NCBI GenBank assembly: GCA_905221605.1
Contig: CAJNDS010002124.1
Location: 1,285,421 to 1,349,420, forward strand
DNA: 64,000 nucleotides
Direction of reading: 5' to 3'
Source: Symbiodinium natans
Taxonomy: Eukaryota; Sar; Dinophyceae; Suessiales; Symbiodiniaceae
Of this stretch, positions 36,733 to 49,400 are shown piece after piece (the stretch's first letter is position 1; every line of letters starts with the position of its first letter). Both the position numbers and the translations under genes were made by a program. Below the pieces are notes generated by a model. The model made no database searches and had not been told where the DNA came from. It saw only the letters and a program-made list of their open reading frames with translations.

Positions 36733-37398
36733 GTGTAGGGTTTAGGGTTTAGGGTTTAGGGTTTAGGGTTTAGGGTTTGGGGCATGAATAGGATTTGGGG
36801 CCGTTTAGGGCTTAGGGTTTTGTGTAAACCCTACATAAACCCTGAGCCCTAAACCCTAAACCCTAAACCCTAAACCCTAAACCCTAAACCCTAAACCCTA
36901 AACCCTAAACCCTAAACCCTAAACCCTAAACCCTAAACCCTAAACCCTAAACCCTAAACCCTAGCCCTAAACCCTAGCCCTAAACCCGTCAACCCTCAAG
37001 CCGAAGTCCTAAGCCCTACCCCCGCCGCCCGAGCGAAGGCAATGGCAGACGATTTCTCTGGGACAGGGCCAGGAACCGCTCCTCTTCGCGAGAACACTCC
37101 GGGTTTCGGGTTTAGGGTTGAGCAGTTTAGGGTTTAGGGTTTAGGGTTTAGGGTTTAGGGTTTAGGGTTTAGGGTTTAGGGTTTATAGGGTTTAGGGTTT
37201 AGGGTTGAGACCCTGACCCTAGGGCTCCAAGTCCACAAATCGTACCTACTCACTTTCGGGTGCAAAGTCTGCAAAGCGTACCTACTTTGGGCTAGTTGGA
37301 GCCTCAGGGTGAAGGTTTTAGGCATAGTGAGAGTAGCATCGCAAACCTAAATCCCTACATCCCAAACCTTATACGTCTTGGGTTACTTGCGTGGGGGT

Positions 37399-37456
<58 letters not shown>

Positions 37457-40400
37457 GTGGGCTTAAACATGTACTTCCTTCGGGTCTACGGTTGAGGGTT
37501 TAGGGGGTCAAGTGCTGTATTGTTTTTGCGGGGAGGGACCATTTCGTGTTGCACTATGCAATACCTGGGCGGGGTTCAGAATCTGCATTCCGTTGTTTGG
37601 AGTGGGGGCATATGCTCTACCACTTTGCGGGCTACAGGTACACGAGAAGGCCACTCATGTTGTGAAGTCTTAAGTTGTCTTAAGTTCGTAAATCCTTAAC
37701 CCTGAACCCAAACCCTGGAACTAATACACCCTAAACCCTGAACCCTTACCCCTGAATCCTACACCCTGAACCCTAACAAACCCTAAAACCTGAACCCTAA
37801 ACCCTGAACCCTGCACCCCACACCCTAAGCCCCAAGCCCTAAACCCTACGCCGTAAACCCTTCACAACCCTAAGCCCTAAACCCTAAGCCCTGAACCCTG
37901 AACCCTAAACCCTAAACCCTGAACACTAAACCCTAAACGCTGACCCCTAGTTACACCCTATCCCCTAAACCCCAAACCCCAAACCCCAAACCCCAAACCC
38001 CAAACCCCAAACCCCAAACCCCAAACCCCAAACCCCAAACCCCAAACCCCAAACCCTAAACCCTAAACCCTAAACCCTAAACCCTAAACCCTAAACCCTA
38101 AACCCTAAACCCTGAACCCTACTTACCCGAAGCAGCCTCAAGAACCCTGGGCTACTCAAGCCTCGAGCTCCTGCGCACATGCAAAGGAAAGCCAAGAAGA
38201 TGATGCACCTGGCCAGATTTGGTGTTAGGGTTCAGGATTCAGGGTTTGGGGTTTAGGGTTTAGGGTTTAGGTTTTAGGGTCTAGGGTTTAGGGTTTAGGG
38301 TATTAGAGGTTAGGGGTTTAGTGTTTAGGGTTTAGAGGTAAGGGGTTTAGGGGTTTAGGGGTTAAGGGGTCTAGGGGTCTAGGGGTCTAGGGGTCTAGGG
38401 TTCCCTAGAGAGAGCTCCCAGGCCCTGAACCTCGAAGCACAGATCCCCAATGCAAAGGCATTTTTGTGGTCACTGTGTACCTTTTTAACCCGAAACCTTG
38501 GGATGTTCGCCCCGTACACTAAGAGTCCTCACTAAGATTTTACATAATAGAGGGCAGATTTTTCACAATCCCTATTAAGGACAGTTAGTGCAAGGGGGGA
38601 CATCCCAACCTAAACCCAAAACCCTTTTTTAACGGGTTCCGAAGAACCTACCCGTCATGGGTTCAGGCTTTAGGGTTTAGGGTTTAGGGTTTATGGCTCA
38701 AAATTTAGTGTTTAGGGTTATAGGGTTGAAATCAACGTGGACCTGTTGAGCCCAACACCCTCCCCCCCCCCTCCCAGAGGCAGCCAGGCTTGATTCAGAA
38801 AGCCTTGGGTCCCCGCTGATTAGCCTTGGTAGCCCAGGGGTACCCTTTTCCGTTTTGTGGTTCAAGGTTCCCTTATCAACTATAGCTAACCCCAAAAAAT
38901 TGGTGCGCTTAGTGCAATTTTATATATGGTTACGTGGCTACCAAGTAGGAAAACCTGACAAACTCGCGCTATTTCTAGGCTAAGCAGGTCCCTGGGTACT
39001 AAGCAGCGGGCCCCATTCACCATTCTGCCGCCCCCCTCCATTTAGGGTTCATGTTTAGGGTTTAGGGTTTAGGGTTTAGGGTTTAGGGTTTAGGGTTTAG
39101 GGTTTAGGGTTTAGGGTTCAGGGTTTAGGGTTTAGGGTTTGTGGTTTAGGGTCTAAAACCCGAAAACCAGGATCGATGGCGCCGAAAAGGGCTTCTGGGT
39201 GCTACTGGCAAATTGCATCTTGGATTTAAGGCTTTAGTGTTGACCGGCCTGCAGGCAAATGCTGGCATCCTACCGCGCTCTAAACCCTATAGGACCCCTA
39301 ACCCCGAGCCCCCGAAATCCCTCGAGCCCTAAACCCTAGGGCCCTAAGTCCTAAACCCTCGCACAGCAAAGCCCCAAGCCCTATAATCCTAAAACGCTGA
39401 ACCCTTTCGACCCTGAAACCCCAAAGCCCCAAACCATAAATCCCTAGAACCCTCAACCTTCTTGAAGACGTGGTGCCGCTTCACCTCGACACTCCACCAG
39501 CCTCCCCTCCTACCTCTGACTCCCTTGGTTTCGATTTCGGTTTCATTGAAATAGGGTGTAGGGTTCAGGGTTTTTCTTTTCGGGCTTTTTCAGTGTTTAG
39601 GATTTAGGGGGGCTGAGGTTTTGAGGTTGGCATTGGGCTTAGAGTGGGGGTTGGGTTTGAAAGGTGGCTTTTGCTGCACCGTTGAAATGATTGTGGTTGG
39701 CACTTGCTACGGCCATGCCGCTTTGCTTTGTGTTTCCATAAACCGATCTCGGTAGGCCCTTGGCGAGGATCATATTCTGGAATGTTCTCAGAGGGTCTGA
39801 AGGGCCATCTCCTAGCTAATACCTAAACCCTAAACCCCAAACCCTAAACCCTAAACCCCAAACCCTAAACCCTAAACCCTCAAAAGTGGTGTTTTTTCTC
39901 TGCTTTAGTTCACTGAGAATCAAACCCGGGTTCAGCAGACCATTGTCATTCTGGTTCTGAGGGAGTACAGAATACCCTAAAGCCTAAACCGATTCGGGGG
40001 GGGATTCGACTTTGATAGTCCCCCGAATCCCTGTAGAGCTCGGCATTCTGATATCCGAAACACCTCGAACCTGCCACGGAACTTTGAGGACATGCTGATA
40101 TTAGCCAATCACCCGAAACCCTTATAAAGCCTCAAAGAAACCCGTATACAACCTTAAACAGAACCCTTATAAAGCCTTTAAAAGAACCCTTATGAAGCCT
40201 TAAAGAAACCCTTATAAAGCCTTAAAAAGAACCCTTAGAAAGCCTTCAAAAAAAACGAAACCCTTATAGAGCCTTCAAGAAACCCTTATACAGCCTTTAA
40301 AAAAGCCCCTTATAAAGCCTTAAAAAGAACCCGTAGACAAAACCCGGAAGTTGCGCAAGTGAACCTGAGGCCATCTCTGTGTGCATTGGCTTCCCTCTCT

Positions 40401-43400
40401 AGAGAAGCTGATCGAAAAGACCTTTGACGAGGTGAGCTTTGGTTGGGGATTCGAGCCCCATGGTTTGGGGTTTAGGGTTGAGGGTTTAGGGTTTAGGGTT
40501 TAGGGTTTAGGGATAACAAGCCCTAACTTAGCTTTGATAAGGGTTGCCTTTGGGCCTTATTTGCTCGGCAGGAAGGGGCGGGCATATGTGATGGCAGGGG
40601 AGGGGGGGGGGGGGGGGGGGGAAATATGGGCTTCTCAAAATTTGGGGACACGGGTTTTGGGTCTTGGGGGCTGTGGTGGCATCATCGTCCGAAAACATCA
40701 GTTGAAGTTGAACGTGCTCTCCATCAGGCTACGTCTGCGGATTTAAGGGCCTTTCAAAAGGCTAGTCAGCTTTGGCTGGAGAGTTCATTCCCCGAAATCA
40801 CCCTTTACGCTAAACTCTAAACCATAGCGCACCTGGTGACAAGTGTGGCCCTGGTGTGCATAGGATGCCTAGGGTTTACGGTTTAGGGTTTAGGGTTTAG
40901 GGTTTAGGGTTTAGGGTTTAGGGTAGTTGCATGGGCCCTTAACATGGTCCGTACCTCCCCTGATGTACGGGTTGAAACGACCCCAAGGCCGCATACACCC
41001 CTAAAGTCTACACCCTAAACCCTAAACCCTAAACCCTAGTCCCGAAACCCTAAACCCTAAACCCTAAACCGTAAACCCTAAACGCTAAACCCTAAACCCT
41101 ATACCCTTCATACACCCTGCAGGGGCCGCACGAGAAGTTCCGCATCTTCCTGTCATCCTCGCCGACTCCAAAGCCGTTCGGCGGTCAATGCCTAGTTCCT
41201 TTGAGTAGGGTTTAGGGTTTCGGGTTTAGGGTTTAGGGTTTAGGGTTTAGGGCTCAGGGCTTAGGGTTTCGGCTTCAGGGTTTAGGGTCTAGGGTCCAGG
41301 GTTTCGGGTCTAGGCCCTAGTGCGGAAATAAATGCTTGTCAGTCAAAGGTCGGCAGGTTAGCGGCTTGGGTAACGTGGTTGCGGGCTTTGAGACCCTGTT
41401 ACAAGGACCCCCCCCAAAAAAATGAATAAATAATAACAAAGTACATGCTTTTCCCTGTAGGGTTTAGCGTTTAGGGCGTTAAACCCTAAACCCTAAACCC
41501 TAAACCCTAAACCCTAAATTTCGGGGTTTGGCGCGTGTGGACAGCTCGGAGTTCCTGTCGCCTCATCCCATCGACTTCTGACTGAAATGCTGTGCAGGCC
41601 CCCCACAAGGCCCCAAACCGCCACCCCCCCGGCAGCCATAGGATTTAGGGTTTAGGGTTTAGGGTTTAGGGTTTAGGGTTTAGGATTTAGGGTTTAGGGT
41701 TTAGGGTTTAGGGTTTAGGGTTTAGGCATCAAGAATCCTTAGCTCTAGATCCCCGAATATTCTTCGAGTGCGTCACGAGGTTCCCCATTCAGCTCCTGCA
41801 GAACTGCATCAAGATGACCCTTGGCGTGGTCCAAAGTATGAGCCCTTAATTCGGGGACCTTTTCATCTAACCCTTATACACACTATCTATCTATCTATCG
41901 ATCTATCTATCTATCTATAAAACTATCTATATATATATATGTATATCTATATAATGGCTTAGTCTATATATATATATATACATAATAAGGGCCCCTACTG
42001 CCGATCCCTGTAAACAAGAGGGTAAGGGACCACTAAGGGCCCATGGTGCACACCTTAGAAGCTGAGGGCCACAGGGAGGGTCGGGGGCTTACTTGGTTTA
42101 GGGTTTAGGGTTTAGGGTTTAGGGTTTAGGGTTTAGGGTTTAGGGTTTAGGGTTTAGTGTTGCGGGTGCAGTAGGGCTGAGGCTCTAGTTTAGTCTAGTA
42201 CGTCATTGAGTTATTTCTTTTGCAACTCAAACGCCCCAACTACACCCTTGCAGCAGGGAGCATCGTACGTACATCAAGCGGTGCTCAAAGAGAACTCCAA
42301 CTTCGGGTTTAGGGTTCAGGGTTTAGGGTTCAGGTTTTAGGGCTAGGGTTTGGTCTTTCAATTTTCCACGTTTCGAACGCTTAATCCTCTAAACGCCCGA
42401 CACCCGAACCTCACAAAAACCAGAAACTGCCGAACGCCGAAGCATGAGATGAGGTTCCCCATCGTTTTACGCTTGAGTGCCCTCAAATGTACAGATCCAT
42501 GGCGAATCATGAAAGGGGGGGAGCAGAAATCATCCCATTCTCATAATCAGCATTTTTCAGATTGGGGGATATTAATCGGGTCCCCTAGATTAGGAGATGC
42601 CCAGACTGGGTTTAGGGTTCAGCGTTCAGAGTTTAGGATTTAGCTTGAAAGCTGACAGTCTGCGAACCAAGAAAGTTTAAGGACACTTTCCCACAGCGTC
42701 CTCTTCTGATGTACTAGACCCTCAACCCTCAACCCTAAAAGGCCCTGAACCCTAAAAAACCCTAGCCTCTAAACCTTATAATACTCTAAAAAGCCCTAAA
42801 CCCTAGACCCTAAAACCTAGAGCGTGCCAAGGACCACGGAACCTCCAAAGGGGCTGAAAGCCAACCTTGTGCGGCTGTTGCAGAACACCGCAGAGGAAGG
42901 TTAGGGTGTATGGTTTAGGGTTTAGGGTTTAGGGTCTAGGGTTTAGGGTTTAGGGTTTAGGGTTTGGGGTTTAGGGTTTAGAGTTTAGGGCCAGTTTAGG
43001 GTTTAGGGCTTAGGGTTTAGGGTTTAGAGTTTAGGGTTTAGGGTTTAGGGTTTCTGATTTAGGGCCTCCGGGGCACCTGGAGAAGCCGGTGTGTTCAACG
43101 TAAACCGACATGGCCCTAAGCTTCTGGGTACCCTTAAACCGATTTCCCAGACCCGTCCAAGGTACCGTTCCGTGTTTAAGGAGTATAGTTGTCCCTAAAC
43201 CCGAAACCCTAAACCCTAAACCCTAAACCCTAAACCCCAAACCCGAAACCCTAAACCCGTAGTTTTTGCTTTAGGCAAAACCTGAACCCCCAAATCCCTA
43301 AGACCTCAGCCCGTGGCTTGTGCAAAACTCCGCGGATGCGCGGCACTTGGGACTTGATGGAGGATCAGGGCTTAAGGGGTTTAGAGGGTTGAGGGTTTCG

Positions 43401-46400
43401 GGTTTAGGGTCTAGGGTTTAGGGTTTAGGGCTTAGGCTGTTTTCGGGACATCCAAGAGCAGAGCCCTGAACCCTGCAGCAAACGCCAGCGTTCTGGGACC
43501 TTCTTCGGAAGCTCCGGTGCCCCTTTAAGCGGAATCTTGTGATCGGCCATCAGCTTCCAGACAATGCCCAAATAACCCCCAAAACCACCAAACCCTAAAC
43601 CCCAAGCCCTAAACCCCCAAACCCCAAACCCCCTGAACCCTGAAGCCTGATTCTGGACTTACACCCCCTGAACCCCCAAGCCCTGAACCCTGAGATCCCT
43701 AGGGTAGGAGCCTGAATAATTAGAATAGGGTTTTGGGGGGGCTCTTACAGTATATTTACAAAGGGACCCTAAGGGAATAACCACTCGAAATTCTTCCGAC
43801 CCCGACGTTTTTTACTCCCTGGGCTTGCTCTTCGACCTAAACCCTAAACCCTAAACCCTAAACCCTAAACCCTAAACCCTAAACCCTAAACCCTAAACCC
43901 TAAACCCTAAACCCTAAACCCTAAACCCTAAACCCTAAACCCTAAACCCTATCCCTTGGCTTGCTCTTTGGCTGCTCCAGGAGTCCTACAACCGTGTCAA
44001 AGAGGTGCAGAAGTATCGCCGGCTCTTCTTCTCTCTGTGTTGGTTCCATGCAATTCTCCTGGAGCGGAAGAAGCCCCTCTGCTGGGTCGAGAGAGTTTAG
44101 GGTTTAGGCTTTGGGCATTAGGCTTTGGGCATTAGGCTTTCGGCTTTAGGCTTTAGGCTTTCGGCTTTAGTCTTTAGGCTTTAGGCTTTAGGGTTACAGG
44201 TTTTCGGGTTCAGGGTTTCTATTCCCCCCGCCCGCCCGACCGCCCTCGCAGCGGTACCTCTTCGTTGTTGTGACCTTGGTAGGACTCCGTAGGCAGACCC
44301 CTGTCACAGGAAACCCCTTTTTAGACCTCCTTCTTCCTCTCTTGGTTTTTGAAAAGGGGACCTTATCAAGAGGAGTTCTCTTAACTTTTAACAGGGGTCT
44401 TATTCAGGGTTCAGAGCGTTTAGGGTTTACCGAAAGCACTACTTTCGAACCCGGAGCCCACCCAAACCACCACAACCCCTAGACCGTAAACACCCCTTAG
44501 ACCCTGAGCACCCCGAAAACCCTGAACCGTACACACCCCTGACCCCAAGCTTGAACGAAACCCGACTAATATAGCAGTCTGAACGATGACCAACATCTTC
44601 CCTGTCGAATCCATACATGGGCAGCTAGCTAGATTAGGGTCCCTTTTGGGGGGTCCTCATTCAAGGGTGTCGTACTTTCTAGGGGAGCCAGAAAGAGACC
44701 CTACAGTAATTTAGAGAGCTACCCACATAAAACTAATATGATCTCAATGTACCCTAAACCCTAAACTGCCAACCGTGAACAACCCAAAGCAGCCTCAAGC
44801 TGGCGTCAGCAACAAAAGGATCAAATCCTAAAGCCCATACTAAACCCTAAACCCTAAACCCTAAACCCTAAACCCTAAACCCTAAACCCTAAACCCTAAA
44901 CCCTAAACCCTAAACCCTAAACCCTAAACCCTAAACCCTAAACCCTAAACCCTAAACCCTATCCCTTGGCTACAACGAAACTCAGGTTCAAGATGCTGGG
45001 ATGGAACATCGGCTACGACTTCAACGACTCAGACTTCGACATCTGCGGCTCGGATGGGTGATAAGGGGCACGGCAAGGGCCAGGTATTGTAGGGGCTTCA
45101 ATACTCGTTATTCCAATACGTGTTTTTTTTTTTTTTTTGGGGGGGGGGTGGGGGGGTGGGGGGGGGGGGGGCTCTTATGTTGTATTACACAGGGACCATA
45201 AGGGAATAACATTAGCATTTATTCCTCGCCTCTAGTACTAGGGTTGTTTAGGTCCTGGGGTTAGGGTTCTAGAGGAGCGCAGGCTTCCCCTCTTCGGTTT
45301 ACTAGACATGTATTCAGGCTTCAGGATGTATATAAGGAATAAGGGTTCAGGCTATTCAGAGGTACAGTATAGGTCTATGTTCATCGCGGCATACGTATAC
45401 AAAGATTGGTATTCCGACTCATAACCTCACTATTTCAACCTCGTGACAACATTCCCTCAACCTTTCAGTAGGTCCCACCTTCAACCCTAAACCCCAACCG
45501 CTAACCTGACGGTGAGGGCAAGAACCTTATATCCATAAGTTGCCAAAATCAACAGCCCTATGCCTTCAACCCTCAGCCTTGTTTCCCTAAAAGCCGTATA
45601 AACCCTAAGAGCCCTAAAATAGCCCTAAAAGCCCTCAACCCTCAGCAAGGTGAGAACATCCTGGCCATGTATCTGGACGAGAATCCCACGGAGATCCCTT
45701 GGGATGCCATCCGCTACCTCATCGCCGAGGTGAGGGTTTAGGGTTCAGGGTTTAGGGTTTAGGGTTTAGGGTTTAGGCTTTAGGGAGGGTGTAGGGTCTA
45801 GGGTAATAGGGTATATCAAAGGCACTACTTTAGGGTATGTTTAAATCAGGTGTTACTGTAGGGTCTATTCAGGTACTACTGCAGGGTTCAGGGGATTGGG
45901 GTAGCACTTTAGGGCCCTTAGGGCCTTTAGGCTTTTGGGCGGGGGCGGGGGGGGGGGGGGGGGGGACTACTGGGTTAACTTGTTCAGGCTCAGAAACTTT
46001 GTTAGGTACTATAATATGTGCCATCTTCACATTACCGCGTCCCTAAAACCTCTGACTCTCCCACTATGGTAGCTTGGTTAGCCCTGAAAAAAGCCCTGAA
46101 CCCCAAGCCCTTTGTTTACGGTAACTTGGCTGAACGCACGAGGGATGAGGGTTTGAAGCTTGGGGCTTGGAGAGCGCTCGATGAATCATCCAAATACAAG
46201 ATGTCCTGTGCTTGAAGGTGACTACAGGGTTCAGGGTTGAGGGTTGAGATGGTTCAGGGTTTAGGGTTTAGAGTTCAGGGTTTAGGCTCTTTGAGGTTTG
46301 GTGGGCAGGGTTTAGGGTTTAGGGCTCAGGGCTTCAAACGTCTCAATGCATCTGGTGAGAGGGGGGAAAACAGCCTGTACCAATTAGTTCGAAACTGTTT

Positions 46401-49400
46401 GCACGGTTGCCGCTGCCTTCCTGACTCTGGTGACGACCGCGCACAAGTTTAGGATGTAGGGCACCCTAAACCCTAAAACCCTAAACCCTAAACTCCTAAA
46501 CTCCTAAACTCCTAAACCCCAAACCCTAAACCCCAAACCCCAAACCCCAAACCCTAAACCCTAAACCCTAAACCCTAAACCCTAAACCCTAAACCCTAAA
46601 CCCTAAACCCTAAACCCTAAACCCTAAACCCTAAACCCTAAACCCTAAACCCTAAACCCTACCAGCCAACTCCGAAAGCCTAAGACCTAACACTTGACGG
46701 ACCGTGGAGGCCAACTATGGCGGCCGAGTCACTGAGCACCCGGATAACCGCATTTTGAGGCTGTCTGTATAGGGTTTGGGGTTTAGGGTTTAGGGTTTAG
46801 GGTTTAGGGTTCAGGGTTTAGGGTTTAGGGTTTAGGGTTTGGGGTTTGGGGTTTAGGGTTTAGGGTTTAGGGTTTAGGACCCCCATAGTAGATCTTTCTT
46901 GACCTCCAAGTTTTTTGGCTGTTTAGGACTTGGGGGCTTCAGCGTTTCAGACTTCAGGTGTTTAAGTTGTTCGGGCAGTGTTTCCTGGGCGTGGTCTTTC
47001 TCATGTCTTTGTTGCACACTTTCTTGTTGGGAGGGGGGTTATCAGTTGCTCAGAGTTCAATCCCTCGAAGTGGCAAGGAGGGGATGCAAAAAAACACCGT
47101 GATCCCAACCTAGGGTGCGAAGAGAGCCTCACCAGTGCCCTACATACCCAGGCCCTAAACCCTACAACCTAAACCCTAAACCCTAAACCCTAAACCCGCC
47201 AGGTCTTACGTCAACGAGTTCTTCTGCCCGGCAGCCTTGCAGCCAAAGTTCCAGCTCTCTTCCCTGCCCACGTACTTCATTCCGGAGGCCGGTGCCGCCA
47301 ATTGGGGTTTAGGGTTTAGGGTTTAGGGTTTCGGGTTTAGGGTTTAGGGTTTACCCTAAACCCCTAAGCCCTAAATGCCTTGATCTGCCCGAGTCTCTCT
47401 TGACAGGTTTCAGGTTTTGAGCCCTGGGGGCTTTTGAGGTTTAGGGTGTAGGGTTTAGGTCTTAGGGTTGAGGGTTTAGGGTGTAGGGTTTAGGGCCAAG
47501 GATTTAGGGTTTAGGGTTTAGGTTTTGAACCCTTTTTAAGTTTTCGGGCTGGTGCTTAACAAGGTTTGTCGAGGGGGTTTGTGGTTTTCGGGAAAGTGGT
47601 CGCGGGGGGGGGGGGGGGGGGGGGGGGTGTGCAGCTTAAATAGGGTCTATTTGGAAGCGGGGAATCGTATTTACAAGAGGAAAACAGGCCCCAAAACGTA
47701 TACTTATTCACAAGAGCCATGTTCCAAATAGACCCTATTTTAGGTCCTGTAGGGTTGCACAGACAGAATTTAATTCATTAAATTCCTTAATTTCCACTTT
47801 CCCCCTGGAATTTAATGAATTTAATCAATTAATTCAATTAATTCATTTATTTCCAAATGGGGGGTGGGGGCTGGGGCATCCTCCTCCCCCCAATATTAAA
47901 CCACGAGCCCGGGCCTCCCCCCAATACTAAATCACGAGCCCGGGCCTCCCCCCAATACTAAATTACGAGCCCGGGCCTTCCCGCAATACTAAATCACGAG
48001 CCCGGGCCTCCCCCCAATACTAAATCACGAGCCGGGCTAAATCACGAGCCCGGGCCTCCAAATTACGAGGCCGGGCCTCCCCCCAATACTAAATCACGAG
48101 CCCGGGCCTCCCCCCAATACTAAATCACGAGCCCGGGCCTCCCGCAATACTAAATCACGAGCCCGGGCCTCCCCCCAATACTAATTTACGAGCCCGGGCC
48201 TCCTCCCAATACTAAATCACGAGCCCTCCTCCCCCCAATACTAGGGCACAGTTTTTGCTCCAAAAAGTGACATCGCAAGCCCTGGTCCCTAAGATTTTGA
48301 GCTCATTTCTTGCCCCAAAGAGTAACATCGCAAGCCCTGGTCCCTAAGATTTTGGGCTCATTTCTTGCCCCAAAGAGTAACATCGCAAGCCCTGGTCCCT
48401 ATTATTTGGGGCCCAGTTTTTGCTCCAAAGAGTCAAATCGCAAGCCCTGGTCCCTAAGATTTTGGACTCAGTTTTTTGCTCCAAAGCAAGCCCTGGTCCT
48501 TAAGATTTTGGGCTCATTTCTTGCTCCGAAGAGTCAAATCGCAAGCCCTGGTCCCGAAGATTTCGGGTTCAATTTTTGCTCCACAGAGTCAAACCGCAAG
48601 CCCTGGTCCCTAAGATTTGGGGCACAGTTTTTGCTCCAAAGGGTCAAATCGCAAGCCCTGCTCCCTAAGATTTTGGGCTCATTTCTTGCCCAAAAGAGTG
48701 ACATCGCAAGCCCTGGTCCCTAAGATCTTGGGCCCAGTTGCTCCAAAGAGTCAAATCGCAAGCCCTGGTCCCTAAGATTTTGGGCCCAGTTTTTGCTCCA
48801 AAGGGTCAAATCGCAAGCCCTGGTCCCTAAGATTTTGGGTTCAATCTTTGCTCCAAAGAGTAACATCGCAAGCCCTGGTCCCTAAGATTTGGGGCCCAGT
48901 TTTTGCTCCGAAGAGTCAAATCGCAAGCCCTGGTCCCTAAGATTTTGGGTTCAATTTTTGCTCCAAAGAGTGACATCGCAAGCTCTGGTCCCTAAGATTG
49001 GGGGCCCAGTTTTTGCTCCAAAGAGTGACATCGCAAGTCCTGGTCCCTAAGATTTTGGGTTCAATTTTTGCTCCAAAGAGTGACATCGCAAGCCCTGGTC
49101 CCTAAGATTTGGGGCCCAGTTTTTGCTCCAAAGAGTAACATCGCAAGCCCTGGTCCCTAAGATTTTGGGCCCAGTTTTTGCTCCAAAGAGTCAAATCGCA
49201 AGCCCTGGTCCCTAAGATTTGGGGCCCAGTTTTTGCTCCAAAGAGTGACATCGCAAGTCCTGGTCCCTAAGATTTTGGGTTCAATTTTTGCTCCAAAGAG
49301 TGACATCGCAAGCCCTGGTCCTTAAGATTTTGGGTTCGTTTTTTGCTCCAAAAAGTGACATCGCAAGCCCTGGTCCCTAAGATTTTGGGCCCAGTTTTTG

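Noticed and set aside
48310..48723. 137-codon frame with repeated [14 protein letters not shown] units
   Set aside because: Produced by the 55-bp tandem array; the unit is not a multiple of three, so frames persist only where unit lengths vary. The antisense frame at 49981-50292 has the same cause.
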